From NCBI GenBank assembly GCA_905214495.1, contig CAJMLW010000010.1:1-64000 (forward strand): DNA of 64,000 nucleotides, written 5' to 3'. This DNA is from an uncultured bacterium. GTDB taxonomy: Bacteria; Bacillota; Negativicutes; Veillonellales; Veillonellaceae. Positions within the stretch are counted from its first letter, which is position 1, and each line of letters starts with the position of its first letter. Below the pieces are notes generated by a model. That model ran no database searches. It had not been told where the DNA came from and worked only from the letters and a program-made list of their open reading frames with translations. Positions 1 through 8,585 of this stretch are shown piece after piece. The position numbers and the translations under genes were made by a program.

Positions 1-268
1 CTACTTTATGCATTGTATTCGTGCATATAACAATATAATCAGCACCAGCCTTTTCAAGAGATTGAGCCGCATCGGATAAAATTTCAGCGCTTCTATCCCA
101 ATCGCCATTTGCCTGGCACTTTTCTATTTCTTCAAAATCAACGCTATATAAAATACATTTTGCCGAATGTAAGCCGCCCAAAACTTGCTTAATAGTTTCA
201 TTCAAAACTTGGTAATACGTAATCGTACTTTCCCAGCTCATTCCCCCAATTAAGCCTATTGTTTTCAT
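1..268 (-). CDS. Aspartate/glutamate racemase family protein (5' part only)
   Basis: The first 89 codons are present; the gene runs off the left edge of the window. The protein begins MKTIGLIGGMSWESTITYY, the usual N-terminus of cofactor-independent amino-acid racemases of the YgeA/RacX group. The sequence CTNTMHK near the window edge matches the first catalytic-cysteine region of this family (C-T-N-T). Such enzymes interconvert L and D forms of aspartate, glutamate or other amino acids, often for the cell wall. It lies 54 bases downstream of glmM on the same strand, so cotranscription is possible. Substrate cannot be told from this fragment. Confidence 0.85.
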   Translation of the reverse strand, partial: MKTIGLIGGMSWESTITYYQVLNETIKQVLGGLHSAKCILYSVDFEEIEKCQANGDWDRSAEILSDAAQSLEKAGADYIVICTNTMHKV

Positions 269-322
269 AATGTCACCCTCTAAGCTTAGAATAACCCAAA
301 ACAAAAAAATTATTCATTATGA

Positions 323-1675
323 TTATTCCGCCACCCCTTGTTCTCTACCGATAATATCAGCGATTTCTTGGCACAAGGATTGTAATGCTTCTTGATCAGG
401 ACCTTCAGCCATTACACGGATGAGTGGTTCTGTACCGGATGCACGTACCAGAACGCGACCTTCAGCACCAAGTTCACCTTTAGCTGTTACGATAGCAGCT
501 TTGATGATATCATTTTCTTCCCAACCAGTTTTTGTAGCGACACGTACATTGATGAGTACTTGTGGGTATTTTGTCATGATGCCAGCCAATTCAGAAAGTG
601 GCTTGCCTTTTTCTTTTACAAGAGCTGCCACTTGAACAGCTGTTAACATGCCGTCACCTGTTGTATTGTGATCTAAGAAAATTACGTGACCAGATTGTTC
701 ACCACCAATGGAAAGGTCATGTTCACGCATATATTCCAACACATAGCGGTCACCAACAGCAGTAGCAAAAGTTTTCATGCCGAGTTCTTTAGCAGCTTTG
801 TGAAAGCCAATATTGCTCATAACAGTACCAACTACAGTATTGTCTTTCAATTTGCCTTCTTCTTTTAATTTAAGAGCGCATAATAGCATGATTTGGTCAC
901 CATCGAGGACTTGACCTTTTTCATCTACTAACAAGCAGCGATCAGCATCACCATCATTAGCAATGCCTAAATCAGCATGATGTTGTTGAACAGCTACTTG
1001 CAAGCCTTCGATATGGGTAGAACCGCAATGATGATTGATGTTCAAACCATCTGGATTGACATTGATATTAATAACTTTTGCGCCAAGACCAGACAAGATT
1101 TCAGGACCTACGCTAGAAGCAGCGCCATTCGCGCCATCATAGACAATCGTTAAACCTTCGAGGGATGTATCGATTGTATGACGAACAAAGTGAGCATAGT
1201 GATGTGCAAGATTTGCATTATACTCTACAAAACCAATGCCAGCACCTGTAGGACGAGGTAATTCGTTATCTGCACTTTGACGTACATATACTTCTAATTG
1301 ATCTTCTACTTCATCTGGTAGTTTAAAACCACTACCATCAAAGAATTTAATACCATTATCGGGGAATGGGTTATGAGATGCAGAAATAACAGCGCCCGCA
1401 TCAAAACCTTGTTGTTTTACAAGATATGCTACAGCAGGTGTAGGAATAACGCCAGCCATAACTACATTCCCGCCTACAGAACAAATACCAGATGCTAATG
1501 CACATTCCAACATGGATCCAGAGATACGTGTATCTCTACCAATTAAAAATGTTGGATGTTCTTTTTCTTTACCAAAATGTGTTGCTGCTGCACGCCCCAA
1601 ATGGTATGCCAATTCAGGTGTTAAAAATTCATTAACAACGCCACGTACACCATCAGTACCAAATAATCGAGCCAT
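323..1675 (-). CDS. glmM: Phosphoglucosamine mutase
   Basis: Converts glucosamine-6-phosphate to glucosamine-1-phosphate in the cytoplasm, on the way to UDP-GlcNAc for peptidoglycan. The 450 residues are the normal family length. Visible motifs are the phosphoserine loop ISASHNP (serine at residue 100), the Mg-binding DGDADR, the sugar-binding GEQSGH and the C-terminal phosphate-binding RASGTEPLIRV. It is the last member of a cdaA-cdaR-x-glmM series on this strand. In Firmicutes such as Bacillus, cdaA-cdaR-glmM is a standard operon and GlmM restrains CdaA; here a flavoprotein gene lies between cdaR and glmM, and a 135-base gap could carry a separate promoter. Confidence 0.97.
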   Translation of the reverse strand: MARLFGTDGVRGVVNEFLTPELAYHLGRAAATHFGKEKEHPTFLIGRDTRISGSMLECALASGICSVGGNVVMAGVIPTPAVAYLVKQQGFDAGAVISASHNPFPDNGIKFFDGSGFKLPDEVEDQLEVYVRQSADNELPRPTGAGIGFVEYNANLAHHYAHFVRHTIDTSLEGLTIVYDGANGAASSVGPEILSGLGAKVININVNPDGLNINHHCGSTHIEGLQVAVQQHHADLGIANDGDADRCLLVDEKGQVLDGDQIMLLCALKLKEEGKLKDNTVVGTVMSNIGFHKAAKELGMKTFATAVGDRYVLEYMREHDLSIGGEQSGHVIFLDHNTTGDGMLTAVQVAALVKEKGKPLSELAGIMTKYPQVLINVRVATKTGWEENDIIKAAIVTAKGELGAEGRVLVRASGTEPLIRVMAEGPDQEALQSLCQEIADIIGREQGVAE

Positions 1676-1810
1676 ATTTTCCTCCGTCTACAAACGAATG
1701 TATTTCAATCTATGTTGTGTGTATTATATCACACGAGTTTGTACTATTTATAAAATCCAGGTTGAACTTTCACCATAACACGTAAATGTATAAGTCTATT
1801 TGTGAAAATA

Positions 1811-3412
1811 TCATGTATTAGGTCTTGCATACATGCTCATGCACACAATCGCTGTTTCTGCACCATCTAGAGCAGCACTCATGATACCACCTGCATAACC
1901 AGCACCTTCCCCCATCGGATAGAAGCCGCCCACTGTAGTGGATACGCGATTATCGTCACGGCCCATACGAAGCGGTGAAGATGTTCGTGTTTCAACACCA
2001 GTCATACAGATTTCGGGGTTATCAAATCCTTTGATACGGCGTCCCCAATACGGTAAGGCCCGTTCTAAAACAGACGATACATAATCAGGCAAACACTGAT
2101 GCAAATCGCAATCTACGATACGAGGTTCATAACTATGTATACTGCTTTCAACAGACGGCGCATCAGCCTGCCCTAAGAAAGAACCTACCGTTTGAGCCGG
2201 TGCATTAAAGTTTGACCCACCCAGTTCATAAGCCTTGCGTTCCCAGTCTCGTTGAAAGGCTACGCCATCTAGTGGATGTGTACCAAAATCATCAGGACCT
2301 ACATTCACGACGATAGCACTATTTGCAACGCCGCTGTCACGAGCATATAAACTCATTCCATTAGTTACAACACCACCAGGCTCGGATGCTGAGGCTACCA
2401 CTTGTCCACCAGGGCACATACAGAAACTATAGGCCGTACGACCAGATTCCTTATCATGATATACCAAGGAATACTCGGCGGCACCTAAACCTAGGCTCTT
2501 TGGATCCACACCGTATTGAGATTGATCGATGACATCTTGAGGATGTTCAATGCGAACACCGATAGCAAATGGTTTAGCCACCATATCGACACCGCGTTTA
2601 AATAACATTTCATACGTATCTCGCGCGCTATGACCTACACCAGATAAAACTAAAGTCGTATCAATACGTTCCGCACCATTCACCTCGATACCGACCACAC
2701 GGTCCTGGTCAACGAATACATCGGTTACCTTAGCTCCAAAGCGGACTTCGCCGCCCCATTCGATAATGCGCTCACGCATGGCTTTTACCATATGACGCAA
2801 TTTATCTGTTCCTACGTGAGGTTTATGCTTATATAGGATTTCTTCTGGTGCCCCGAATTCTACAAAGTATTTTGAAATTTCATGCAACCGCGGGTGTGTG
2901 ACGCGAGTAGTCAATTTCCCATCAGAGAATGTACCGGCTCCGCCCTCACCAAATTGAACATTTGATTCCGGTTTAAAGGATCCCGTTTTCCAGAATGTTT
3001 CCACATCCTTGGCACGGGTATCTACATCCTGCCCCCGCTCTAATACGATAGGGCGATAGCCTTCACGAGCTAAGTAAAAGGCCGCCATCATACCTGCAGG
3101 GCCAAAGCCCATCACAACAGGCCTATGCGCTAGAGGTTTGTCACCAATTACAATTGGATCTGGATCCTCAGGTGTAAATAAGGTAACATCCTTTTGCTTG
3201 CCTAATTTCTTAATGATTCTTTCTTCATGTTGAGCCTCTACAAAAAGGGTGTACACAAATACAATATTGGGTTTCTTACGAGCATCGACGGCACGTCTCA
3301 CCACATGGATTTTCTGTATATGCCCCTTTAGTTGAGGGTATTTCTTTTCTACTATTTCCTCAATCGTAGCCTTTACGGTAACAGCTACGCGAAGATTTAT
3401 TATTCTTATCAT
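1811..3412 (-). CDS. FAD-dependent oxidoreductase (COG2509-type)
   Basis: A 533-residue flavoprotein. Residues 1-90 form the lead domain (VKATIEEIVEKKYP...), followed by a dinucleotide-binding motif GFGPAGMMAA with the acidic end of the fold in VLERGQDVDTR. Later come FGEGGAGTFSDGKLTTR and a C-terminal FAD motif GEGAGYAGGIMSAALDGAE. This layout is typical of the uncharacterised NAD-utilising dehydrogenases of COG2509; the substrate is unknown. It begins one base after the cdaR stop codon and therefore belongs to the cdaA-cdaR transcript. A link to c-di-AMP or wall synthesis is suggested only by this position. Confidence 0.85.
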   Translation of the reverse strand: MIRIINLRVAVTVKATIEEIVEKKYPQLKGHIQKIHVVRRAVDARKKPNIVFVYTLFVEAQHEERIIKKLGKQKDVTLFTPEDPDPIVIGDKPLAHRPVVMGFGPAGMMAAFYLAREGYRPIVLERGQDVDTRAKDVETFWKTGSFKPESNVQFGEGGAGTFSDGKLTTRVTHPRLHEISKYFVEFGAPEEILYKHKPHVGTDKLRHMVKAMRERIIEWGGEVRFGAKVTDVFVDQDRVVGIEVNGAERIDTTLVLSGVGHSARDTYEMLFKRGVDMVAKPFAIGVRIEHPQDVIDQSQYGVDPKSLGLGAAEYSLVYHDKESGRTAYSFCMCPGGQVVASASEPGGVVTNGMSLYARDSGVANSAIVVNVGPDDFGTHPLDGVAFQRDWERKAYELGGSNFNAPAQTVGSFLGQADAPSVESSIHSYEPRIVDCDLHQCLPDYVSSVLERALPYWGRRIKGFDNPEICMTGVETRTSSPLRMGRDDNRVSTTVGGFYPMGEGAGYAGGIMSAALDGAETAIVCMSMYARPNT

Positions 3413-3414
3413 AT

Positions 3415-4332
3415 CTATGCTTTTCTTTGTATATCCACTATTACACGAACTGTAGTCACCTTACTAGTAAGGCCATCTGGAATTACTATATTATAGGTAC
3501 CATCAATAGGTGTCGTAGCATTACTTATATCAATAGATTCCGTCTTAAGATCCGAAATAGAATCCACCATTTCTTCACGGCCTGTAATTGTTACTTGTAC
3601 AGGCTTAATCGTAATACCTTTGACTTCATAACCATCAGCTACTTGACCTACGGTTGTTGCCGAAATAGGTACTGCTTTATCTTTTCTAAGTAAATTTAAT
3701 TCATACTGTGCTTGACCTTGCGTTGGGCTAATATTTACATCGAGCACATTGCCCGCATTATCCCAAGCTTCTAAATCAGCAACAGCACTAAAGTTTTTAG
3801 TTTGTCCTGCCACATTAACCTTCATCACAACTCGTGTAGCAGCCATTACTTGTTGTTTGCGACCGGATACGGTGACTTCTTTTGGAATGACTGTTACCGA
3901 TTTTAATGCTACATTATCCGGAATTTGTCCGATTGGTACAATTTCAACAGGTAATTTCTTAGATGCATATTCATCAACATTAATCGTTACCGTATCAGGT
4001 TTAATCTCAACTATGTTCATCCCCGACGGTGGATTGAAATGGATAGTCACATTATTTTGACCTGTTGAAACCCCTGACGCATCTATATAAGCCTTAAGGT
4101 TATCAGACTTTAAGTTAATAATCGTATCGCGAGGCCCACTAAGCGTAACGCGTACATATTGAGGTGCATCCTCTATGATGTAATTAGCTGCCAAATTTTG
4201 CACCTGTACAGGCACCGTATAGGAAACCTCCATCACAGGATTTTGGTCGCGCATAATAAAAAACCACATGACGATGGCTGCCAACAATGAAAGTATTTTT
4301 GCAGGCCAGTTGCGTTTCAAATGAATCATCAT
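3415..4332 (-). CDS. cdaR: CdaA regulatory protein CdaR (YbbR-domain)
   Basis: Membrane-anchored extracytoplasmic partner of the diadenylate cyclase CdaA. One hydrophobic segment near the N-terminus (ILSLLAAIVMWFFIM) anchors the protein; the rest is three to four YbbR repeats, recognisable by V-x-V-x-G-x-x-x-x-V/I patterns such as VTVSGRKQQV and VTITGREEMV. The start is placed at the ATG that overlaps the cdaA stop as ATGA, preceded by a GGGGTGG ribosome site. A further in-frame ATG lies 21 bases upstream, inside cdaA, and cannot be excluded. The overlap implies translational coupling with cdaA. Confidence 0.9.
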   Translation of the reverse strand: MMIHLKRNWPAKILSLLAAIVMWFFIMRDQNPVMEVSYTVPVQVQNLAANYIIEDAPQYVRVTLSGPRDTIINLKSDNLKAYIDASGVSTGQNNVTIHFNPPSGMNIVEIKPDTVTINVDEYASKKLPVEIVPIGQIPDNVALKSVTVIPKEVTVSGRKQQVMAATRVVMKVNVAGQTKNFSAVADLEAWDNAGNVLDVNISPTQGQAQYELNLLRKDKAVPISATTVGQVADGYEVKGITIKPVQVTITGREEMVDSISDLKTESIDISNATTPIDGTYNIVIPDGLTSKVTTVRVIVDIQRKA

Positions 4333-5141
4333 TTCTTGCCACCCCATTTCCACATACTCGTAATATTTTGACGAGGTCTTTCCATAAATGTACGAAGAGC
4401 CTCTTTAATTTGGTCTTCTGGCAAGTGACGATAAATATGTCCGCCATAGGTATAAGAAATGACACCCGTTTCTTCGCTAACAACAACGACAACTGCATCT
4501 GTTTGTTCAGATAAGCCGATAGCCGCGCGATGACGTGTACCAAGTTCGGTACTCAATGTACGGTCCTCGGTAAGCGGCAATAGACAACCTGCAGCCTGAA
4601 TGCGGCCATTGCGGATAATCATAGCCCCATCATGAAGAGGTGTACTAGGAACGAAAATATTTTTAATCAATTCTCGACTGAGTACGGCGTCTACAATGAT
4701 ACCTGTATCAATAAAGTCATTTAAACCTACTTCACGTTCAAATACGATAAGGGCCCCTGTATGTTCACGGGACATAACGCGAGCTGCCGCCATCACTTCA
4801 TTGATAGCCATGTCCATTTCTTCTTCGTTTACATTCTGTGCCTTACTAAAAATACGGCCACGCCCAAGTTGCTCTAGGGCACGACGTAGTTCCGGTTGAA
4901 ACACAACAGGTAACGCAAAGAGGATAACGGTCATCCCTTGTTGGAGAATCCAGTTAATAACATACAGATTCATTACATGGCTTAAAACATTCAAAATAGC
5001 CAAAAATAATAACCCTTTCAACAAGGCTACAGCGCGTGTATCCTTTAAGAGTTTATACATATAATAAATACCGATAGCAACCGTCAAGATATCAATGAGA
5101 TCAAGGATTCTAAAGGTATGTATGAGGGCTTCAAAATGCAT
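4329..5141 (-). CDS. cdaA: Diadenylate cyclase
   Basis: Makes c-di-AMP from two ATP at the membrane. Residues 10-90 contain about three membrane helices (IDILTVAIGIYYMYKLL, LLKGLLFLAILNVLSHV, WILQQGMTVILFALPVVF). These are followed by the DAC (DisA_N) domain with both catalytic motifs, DGAMII and GTRHRAAIG. The 270 residues match the CdaA class. A good ribosome site, AAGGAG, lies 7-8 bases before the ATG. It heads the set cdaA-cdaR-flavoprotein-glmM. C-di-AMP controls potassium and osmolyte balance and wall integrity in Firmicutes. Confidence 0.96.
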   Translation of the reverse strand: MHFEALIHTFRILDLIDILTVAIGIYYMYKLLKDTRAVALLKGLLFLAILNVLSHVMNLYVINWILQQGMTVILFALPVVFQPELRRALEQLGRGRIFSKAQNVNEEEMDMAINEVMAAARVMSREHTGALIVFEREVGLNDFIDTGIIVDAVLSRELIKNIFVPSTPLHDGAMIIRNGRIQAAGCLLPLTEDRTLSTELGTRHRAAIGLSEQTDAVVVVVSEETGVISYTYGGHIYRHLPEDQIKEALRTFMERPRQNITSMWKWGGKK

Positions 5142-5165
5142 ATTCGCAACTCCTTATACAAAATA

Positions 5166-5199
5166 ATAAGGTACAGCCATTATCTTAGCTGTACCTTAT
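5166..5199 (-). terminator. Terminator between the molybdenum hydroxylase operon and cdaA
   Basis: A 12-bp perfect stem (ATAAGGTACAGC and its complement) closes a 10-base loop and is followed on the minus strand by ATTATTTTG. It sits 42 bases past the stop of the last xdhC-family gene and just before the cdaA start region, so it probably ends the xdh operon. Confidence 0.75.
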
Positions 5200-5240
5200 A
5201 TTTTATCGCATTTTATGAGCACTGTAAATTTAAAACAGGG

Positions 5241-5555
5241 TTATACATTTTGCGTTTTAATCCACACATCCATGCATCCACCGCAGACCATACCTTCTTT
5301 TACGGCTACATCATCATTTAACTTTACTTCAATACGTCGATGCTGCTCCTTCTTCTTCATGGAATCAATAGCACTGAGGCGTATTTCATTTTCTGCACGA
5401 CCACCACCGATAGTGCCAAAGATGGACCCATTAGGGAATACAACCATCGAGGTACCTGCTTTACGAGGCGTAGAACCAGCCGTATGAAGAATTGTTGCCA
5501 CTGCTAGTGTTTCACCTGTGCGTTGACTCAAATATTCTACAAACTCACGATTCAT
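5241..5555 (-). CDS. XdhC/CoxI N-terminal-domain protein
   Basis: A 104-residue stand-alone version of the N-terminal XdhC/CoxI domain. Family hallmarks are TAGSTPRKAGTSM (usual form GSTPRxxGA.M), GTIGGGRAENE and the C-terminal GMVCGGCMDVWI. XdhC proteins handle sulfuration and insertion of the molybdenum cofactor into xanthine dehydrogenases. In many bacteria this domain is fused ahead of a Rossmann domain; here the Rossmann part is the preceding gene, overlapping by 11 bases. The order is therefore reversed relative to the single-chain protein. It is the last gene of the operon. Confidence 0.85.
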   Translation of the reverse strand: MNREFVEYLSQRTGETLAVATILHTAGSTPRKAGTSMVVFPNGSIFGTIGGGRAENEIRLSAIDSMKKKEQHRRIEVKLNDDVAVKEGMVCGGCMDVWIKTQNV

Positions 5556-6276
5556 GACTTACAACTCTCTTTCTACGTAAAAACTGACCTTGTTTACCTC
5601 GTACAACAGCAAGGTACTCACTGACGATAGATAAGGCAATCTCCTCTGGTGTTTGAGCACCTAAATCTAGACCAATAGGAGCATAGATCATATCGAGTTC
5701 CTCTTGTGTCCAACCTTTGGCTTTCAAATTTTCTAATGCATAATGAATACGTTGTTGACTACCCATAACGCCCATATAAGTGGGCAATTGTTCTCTCAAT
5801 TGTTCAAGGCATGTATTATCGAATTCATGGGCTCTCGTAACGATAATAAAGCCATTATACTCATCAAGAGGTAACTTGTCTCTAAAATCATTCAAAGGCA
5901 AACATTTTCTTGTTACACGTTCATCAAAGAATTCAGGCACCACATATTCAGGTCGATCATCGACGACCGTAGCACGACATCCGATAAATAATAATAAGTC
6001 TGTAATTGCCCGACTCACATGACCTGCCCCAAGTACAAGTACAGATGGATCCTTTTCAACAGGTTCGACAAAGCATTCAGTACTACCAAATACACATAAA
6101 GCATTCGGCTTAACTCTATTTAGTGTAAAACCTTCTATAGCGTCACCATATAATATATCCCCATCCTGAGTATAGATAGTTCTATCCCCTTGGCGAGGCC
6201 CCGATAAAATCGTCACCAAAAATGTTGACTCCGTCACCTGTAATCGGTCTTTCATAATATCATAAATGCTTTCCAT
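5545..6276 (-). CDS. XdhC family protein (Rossmann-domain part)
   Basis: About 243 residues with a central Rossmann motif SVLVLGAGHVSRAI followed by DDRPEYV, then VMGSQQRIHYALENL and APIGLDLGAQTPEEIALSI, the typical C-terminal half of XdhC. Its role is probably cofactor maturation and insertion for the molybdenum hydroxylase of this operon. The start is placed at the ATG with AAAGGA eight bases upstream; an ATG five codons earlier would place the ribosome site inside the gene. It overlaps yqeB slightly. Confidence 0.88.
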   Translation of the reverse strand: MESIYDIMKDRLQVTESTFLVTILSGPRQGDRTIYTQDGDILYGDAIEGFTLNRVKPNALCVFGSTECFVEPVEKDPSVLVLGAGHVSRAITDLLLFIGCRATVVDDRPEYVVPEFFDERVTRKCLPLNDFRDKLPLDEYNGFIIVTRAHEFDNTCLEQLREQLPTYMGVMGSQQRIHYALENLKAKGWTQEELDMIYAPIGLDLGAQTPEEIALSIVSEYLAVVRGKQGQFLRRKRVVSHES

Positions 6277-7072
6277 CTTTATTCCTTTCATAGTCCCATG
6301 CTGTAACAGCCTCTAAAACACCGCCACCAACAGCGAGGGATTTGTCAGAAATACTATAACAATGCGATTCCTCACAACGAGCATCCACATCAGCTAATTT
6401 AAAATGGTCAGAAACGATGAGCCCCGTTTTTAAAATGCCCCGTAATGTACCGGTAATCTTAGCTCGCACCGGTTCTTCATCGACATAACCAATCACTTCA
6501 TTAGCTTGCACCTCATCGCCAATATGGCGTTTAGCTGTAAATAAACCTGCCTTTGGTGAATGAATCACGCGTTCATGTGTATAGCCACCCACATTGCCAG
6601 GAATACCCGTATTAGGTTCTGCTTCACCATCATAGATACAGCGTCCCAAATTATGACCACGCATAGTTTCGATGACTACATTCACATCGCGGCCAGCAGT
6701 AAATCCAGGACCTACACCAATAACAAAGGGTGCATCCAGCCTTGTAGTCCCCAAGTTCTTTTTAGCCAAAATGGCATCGACCACAACATCTGGATGCAAT
6801 TGTTCTAATAGCTCTTCATAAGACGATGTAACAACAGGAATCACCCCTTGTGCTAAAGTATCCTGAATTTCATCGATACACACATGACGGGCGACTAACC
6901 TTTCAAGAATCATTTCACCGCAATGAACCGCATTGCCATAACTAACCTCTCTGCGAATCATAGTAGGTATAGCAATTTCATTAACTACTACAGGGTACCC
7001 TGCACGTCTCAATCTATAAATTACACCGGAAGCGATATCGCCGCCTCCACGCACAAGTATTAAAGGCTTCAT
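6260..7072 (-). CDS. yqeB: YqeB family Se-dependent molybdenum hydroxylase maturation protein
   Basis: A 270-residue protein opening with MKPLILVRGGGDIASGV, the signature of the YqeB (EF2563) family, followed by EIAIPTMIRREVSYGNAV. This family occurs with molybdenum hydroxylases that carry a labile selenium cofactor, alongside YqeC and a MobA-like transferase, both next door. The exact reaction is unknown. Its ATG overlaps the end of the mocA-like gene as ATGA, so translation is coupled. Confidence 0.88.
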   Translation of the reverse strand: MKPLILVRGGGDIASGVIYRLRRAGYPVVVNEIAIPTMIRREVSYGNAVHCGEMILERLVARHVCIDEIQDTLAQGVIPVVTSSYEELLEQLHPDVVVDAILAKKNLGTTRLDAPFVIGVGPGFTAGRDVNVVIETMRGHNLGRCIYDGEAEPNTGIPGNVGGYTHERVIHSPKAGLFTAKRHIGDEVQANEVIGYVDEEPVRAKITGTLRGILKTGLIVSDHFKLADVDARCEESHCYSISDKSLAVGGGVLEAVTAWDYERNKDGKHL

Positions 7073-7803
7073 ACACCCTCACTTTCACGATGTTGTAAAT
7101 CGTTATAATCCTCTGGCGTATCTATATCAAATCCCCATTCAGGAATAATACTTACATATTCTACAAAATTATGCCCCACACCACGAATGATCGTTCGTCC
7201 ACCTTGGTCACCCTCAATGTGTTGCAAGTCCTCAAACCAATGGGCACCAAACAAAACTGGATTGCCAGGGTGTTGAGTTGTTCCATATTTAGGTACTACG
7301 ATGGTTCTATTTGTTTCATCCCTATGCTGTTGAAAGCTAGTAATGAGTTGTTCAACAACCATTGGTTCTAATAGCGGCTGATCAGATACAGAGCAAATAA
7401 CTCCATCTAACGTATGCGCACCAAATCGATTCACCAAGTATTGCACGCCTAATGCGATGGATGTGCCTTGACCTAAATCAGAACATTCGTTATGAGTGAT
7501 AGAAAGTCCATAACTGCTGGCAATATGATCGATATCATTGTTCCCACCTGTAACGGCAACCAGAGGATAGGTTTCTAAACTCCAAGAAGGATTAGTTCGT
7601 TTCCATCCAATTTGTAATGCATGACATACCGCATCAAGAATCGTCTTTCCTCGCCATGGAAGTAGTTGTTTATTATTCCCCATTCGTCTCGACTGACCTG
7701 CTGCTAACAGGACAATGCCAATGCAGGGTGTTTCTCGTGAAATGGCGCCCCCAAAGGGAGCGCTTTCACATGTCTTATATTCCATTTTGTTACCTAGCGA
7801 CAT
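7069..7803 (-). CDS. Molybdenum cofactor cytidylyltransferase-like protein (MocA/YgfJ type)
   Basis: A 244-residue nucleotidyltransferase. The N-terminal loop LAAGQSRRMGNNKQLLPW is the NTP-binding motif of the MobA-like fold. VSDQPLLEP in the middle is the usual metal-binding region, and HPGNPVLFG a later conserved part. In MocA enzymes the product is molybdopterin cytosine dinucleotide. In this operon context it probably finishes the cofactor for the hydroxylase. It overlaps yqeC by 10 bases. The start could instead be the ATG at codon 7. Confidence 0.87.
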   Translation of the reverse strand: MSLGNKMEYKTCESAPFGGAISRETPCIGIVLLAAGQSRRMGNNKQLLPWRGKTILDAVCHALQIGWKRTNPSWSLETYPLVAVTGGNNDIDHIASSYGLSITHNECSDLGQGTSIALGVQYLVNRFGAHTLDGVICSVSDQPLLEPMVVEQLITSFQQHRDETNRTIVVPKYGTTQHPGNPVLFGAHWFEDLQHIEGDQGGRTIIRGVGHNFVEYVSIIPEWGFDIDTPEDYNDLQHRESEGV

Positions 7804-8552
7804 TGAATAATACGACGAATTTCACAGCTAGCCTTATACCCATCAGCCAACACAATGTCCGTGATATCACTATCTACCACATGACTTATGAAATCATCAA
7901 TGATACGATGTTGTACCGTGTCATAACCCGTGCAGAACAAGATTTTCTTACCCTTACTATATTGGAATAGCCCTTGTTTATGAATCACGATTTGAGCAAG
8001 CATATGAGGTGTTACAATGGCCCCTTCTTCGCGATGTACAATGGATTGAACTAATTCTAAATTATGCACATGATCTTCATCAAGGGAGGCCCCCAACATT
8101 TGAAGGTTCACTACCCCTATAGTCGTCTTTGTTTGACTTGGAATAACAGGTTCCGTATGTTTCGGAGCCTTAAGCCATTTTTCTTTAGCTCCATCTGCTT
8201 CAACAACGATTTGCCAGTTTGGATGTAACGCACTAAGGCCATCTATGCTTTCACAATCTACGGCATCAACCTTAGTTCGTGTAATACCGTTAAACCAGGC
8301 GCCACAATAACCTTGTTGAATACGTTTTGTACAATATTCATCAACATCGTTGATATCCTTCGTATAAATAGGTTCATATTGAGCCACTTGTGATTCATAC
8401 AAATGTGTCGTAGTCGTCACTACGATAGGTCGTCCTTGCAACCGACCATACTCGACTAGCTTAGATAAGACCGTTGTTTTACCGCCAGCCCCAACCAATG
8501 CGACAATGCCAGGTTGGATAAGACGATTCCAGTACTGCGTTTGTGATGTCAT
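7794..8552 (-). CDS. yqeC: Putative selenium-dependent hydroxylase accessory protein YqeC
   Basis: A 252-residue protein with the P-loop GIVALVGAGGKTTVLSKL near the N-terminus, then TTTTHLY, VVEADGAKEKWLKAP and HEP-like elements typical of YqeC. YqeC families are found with Se-dependent molybdenum hydroxylases; the reaction is not established. Its position between the catalytic large subunit and the mocA/yqeB pair supports the call. Confidence 0.87.
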   Translation of the reverse strand: MTSQTQYWNRLIQPGIVALVGAGGKTTVLSKLVEYGRLQGRPIVVTTTTHLYESQVAQYEPIYTKDINDVDEYCTKRIQQGYCGAWFNGITRTKVDAVDCESIDGLSALHPNWQIVVEADGAKEKWLKAPKHTEPVIPSQTKTTIGVVNLQMLGASLDEDHVHNLELVQSIVHREEGAIVTPHMLAQIVIHKQGLFQYSKGKKILFCTGYDTVQHRIIDDFISHVVDSDITDIVLADGYKASCEIRRIIQCR

Positions 8553-8585
8553 AGCACGAGGCCCCCTTTAGGAATGTAGAAATGG

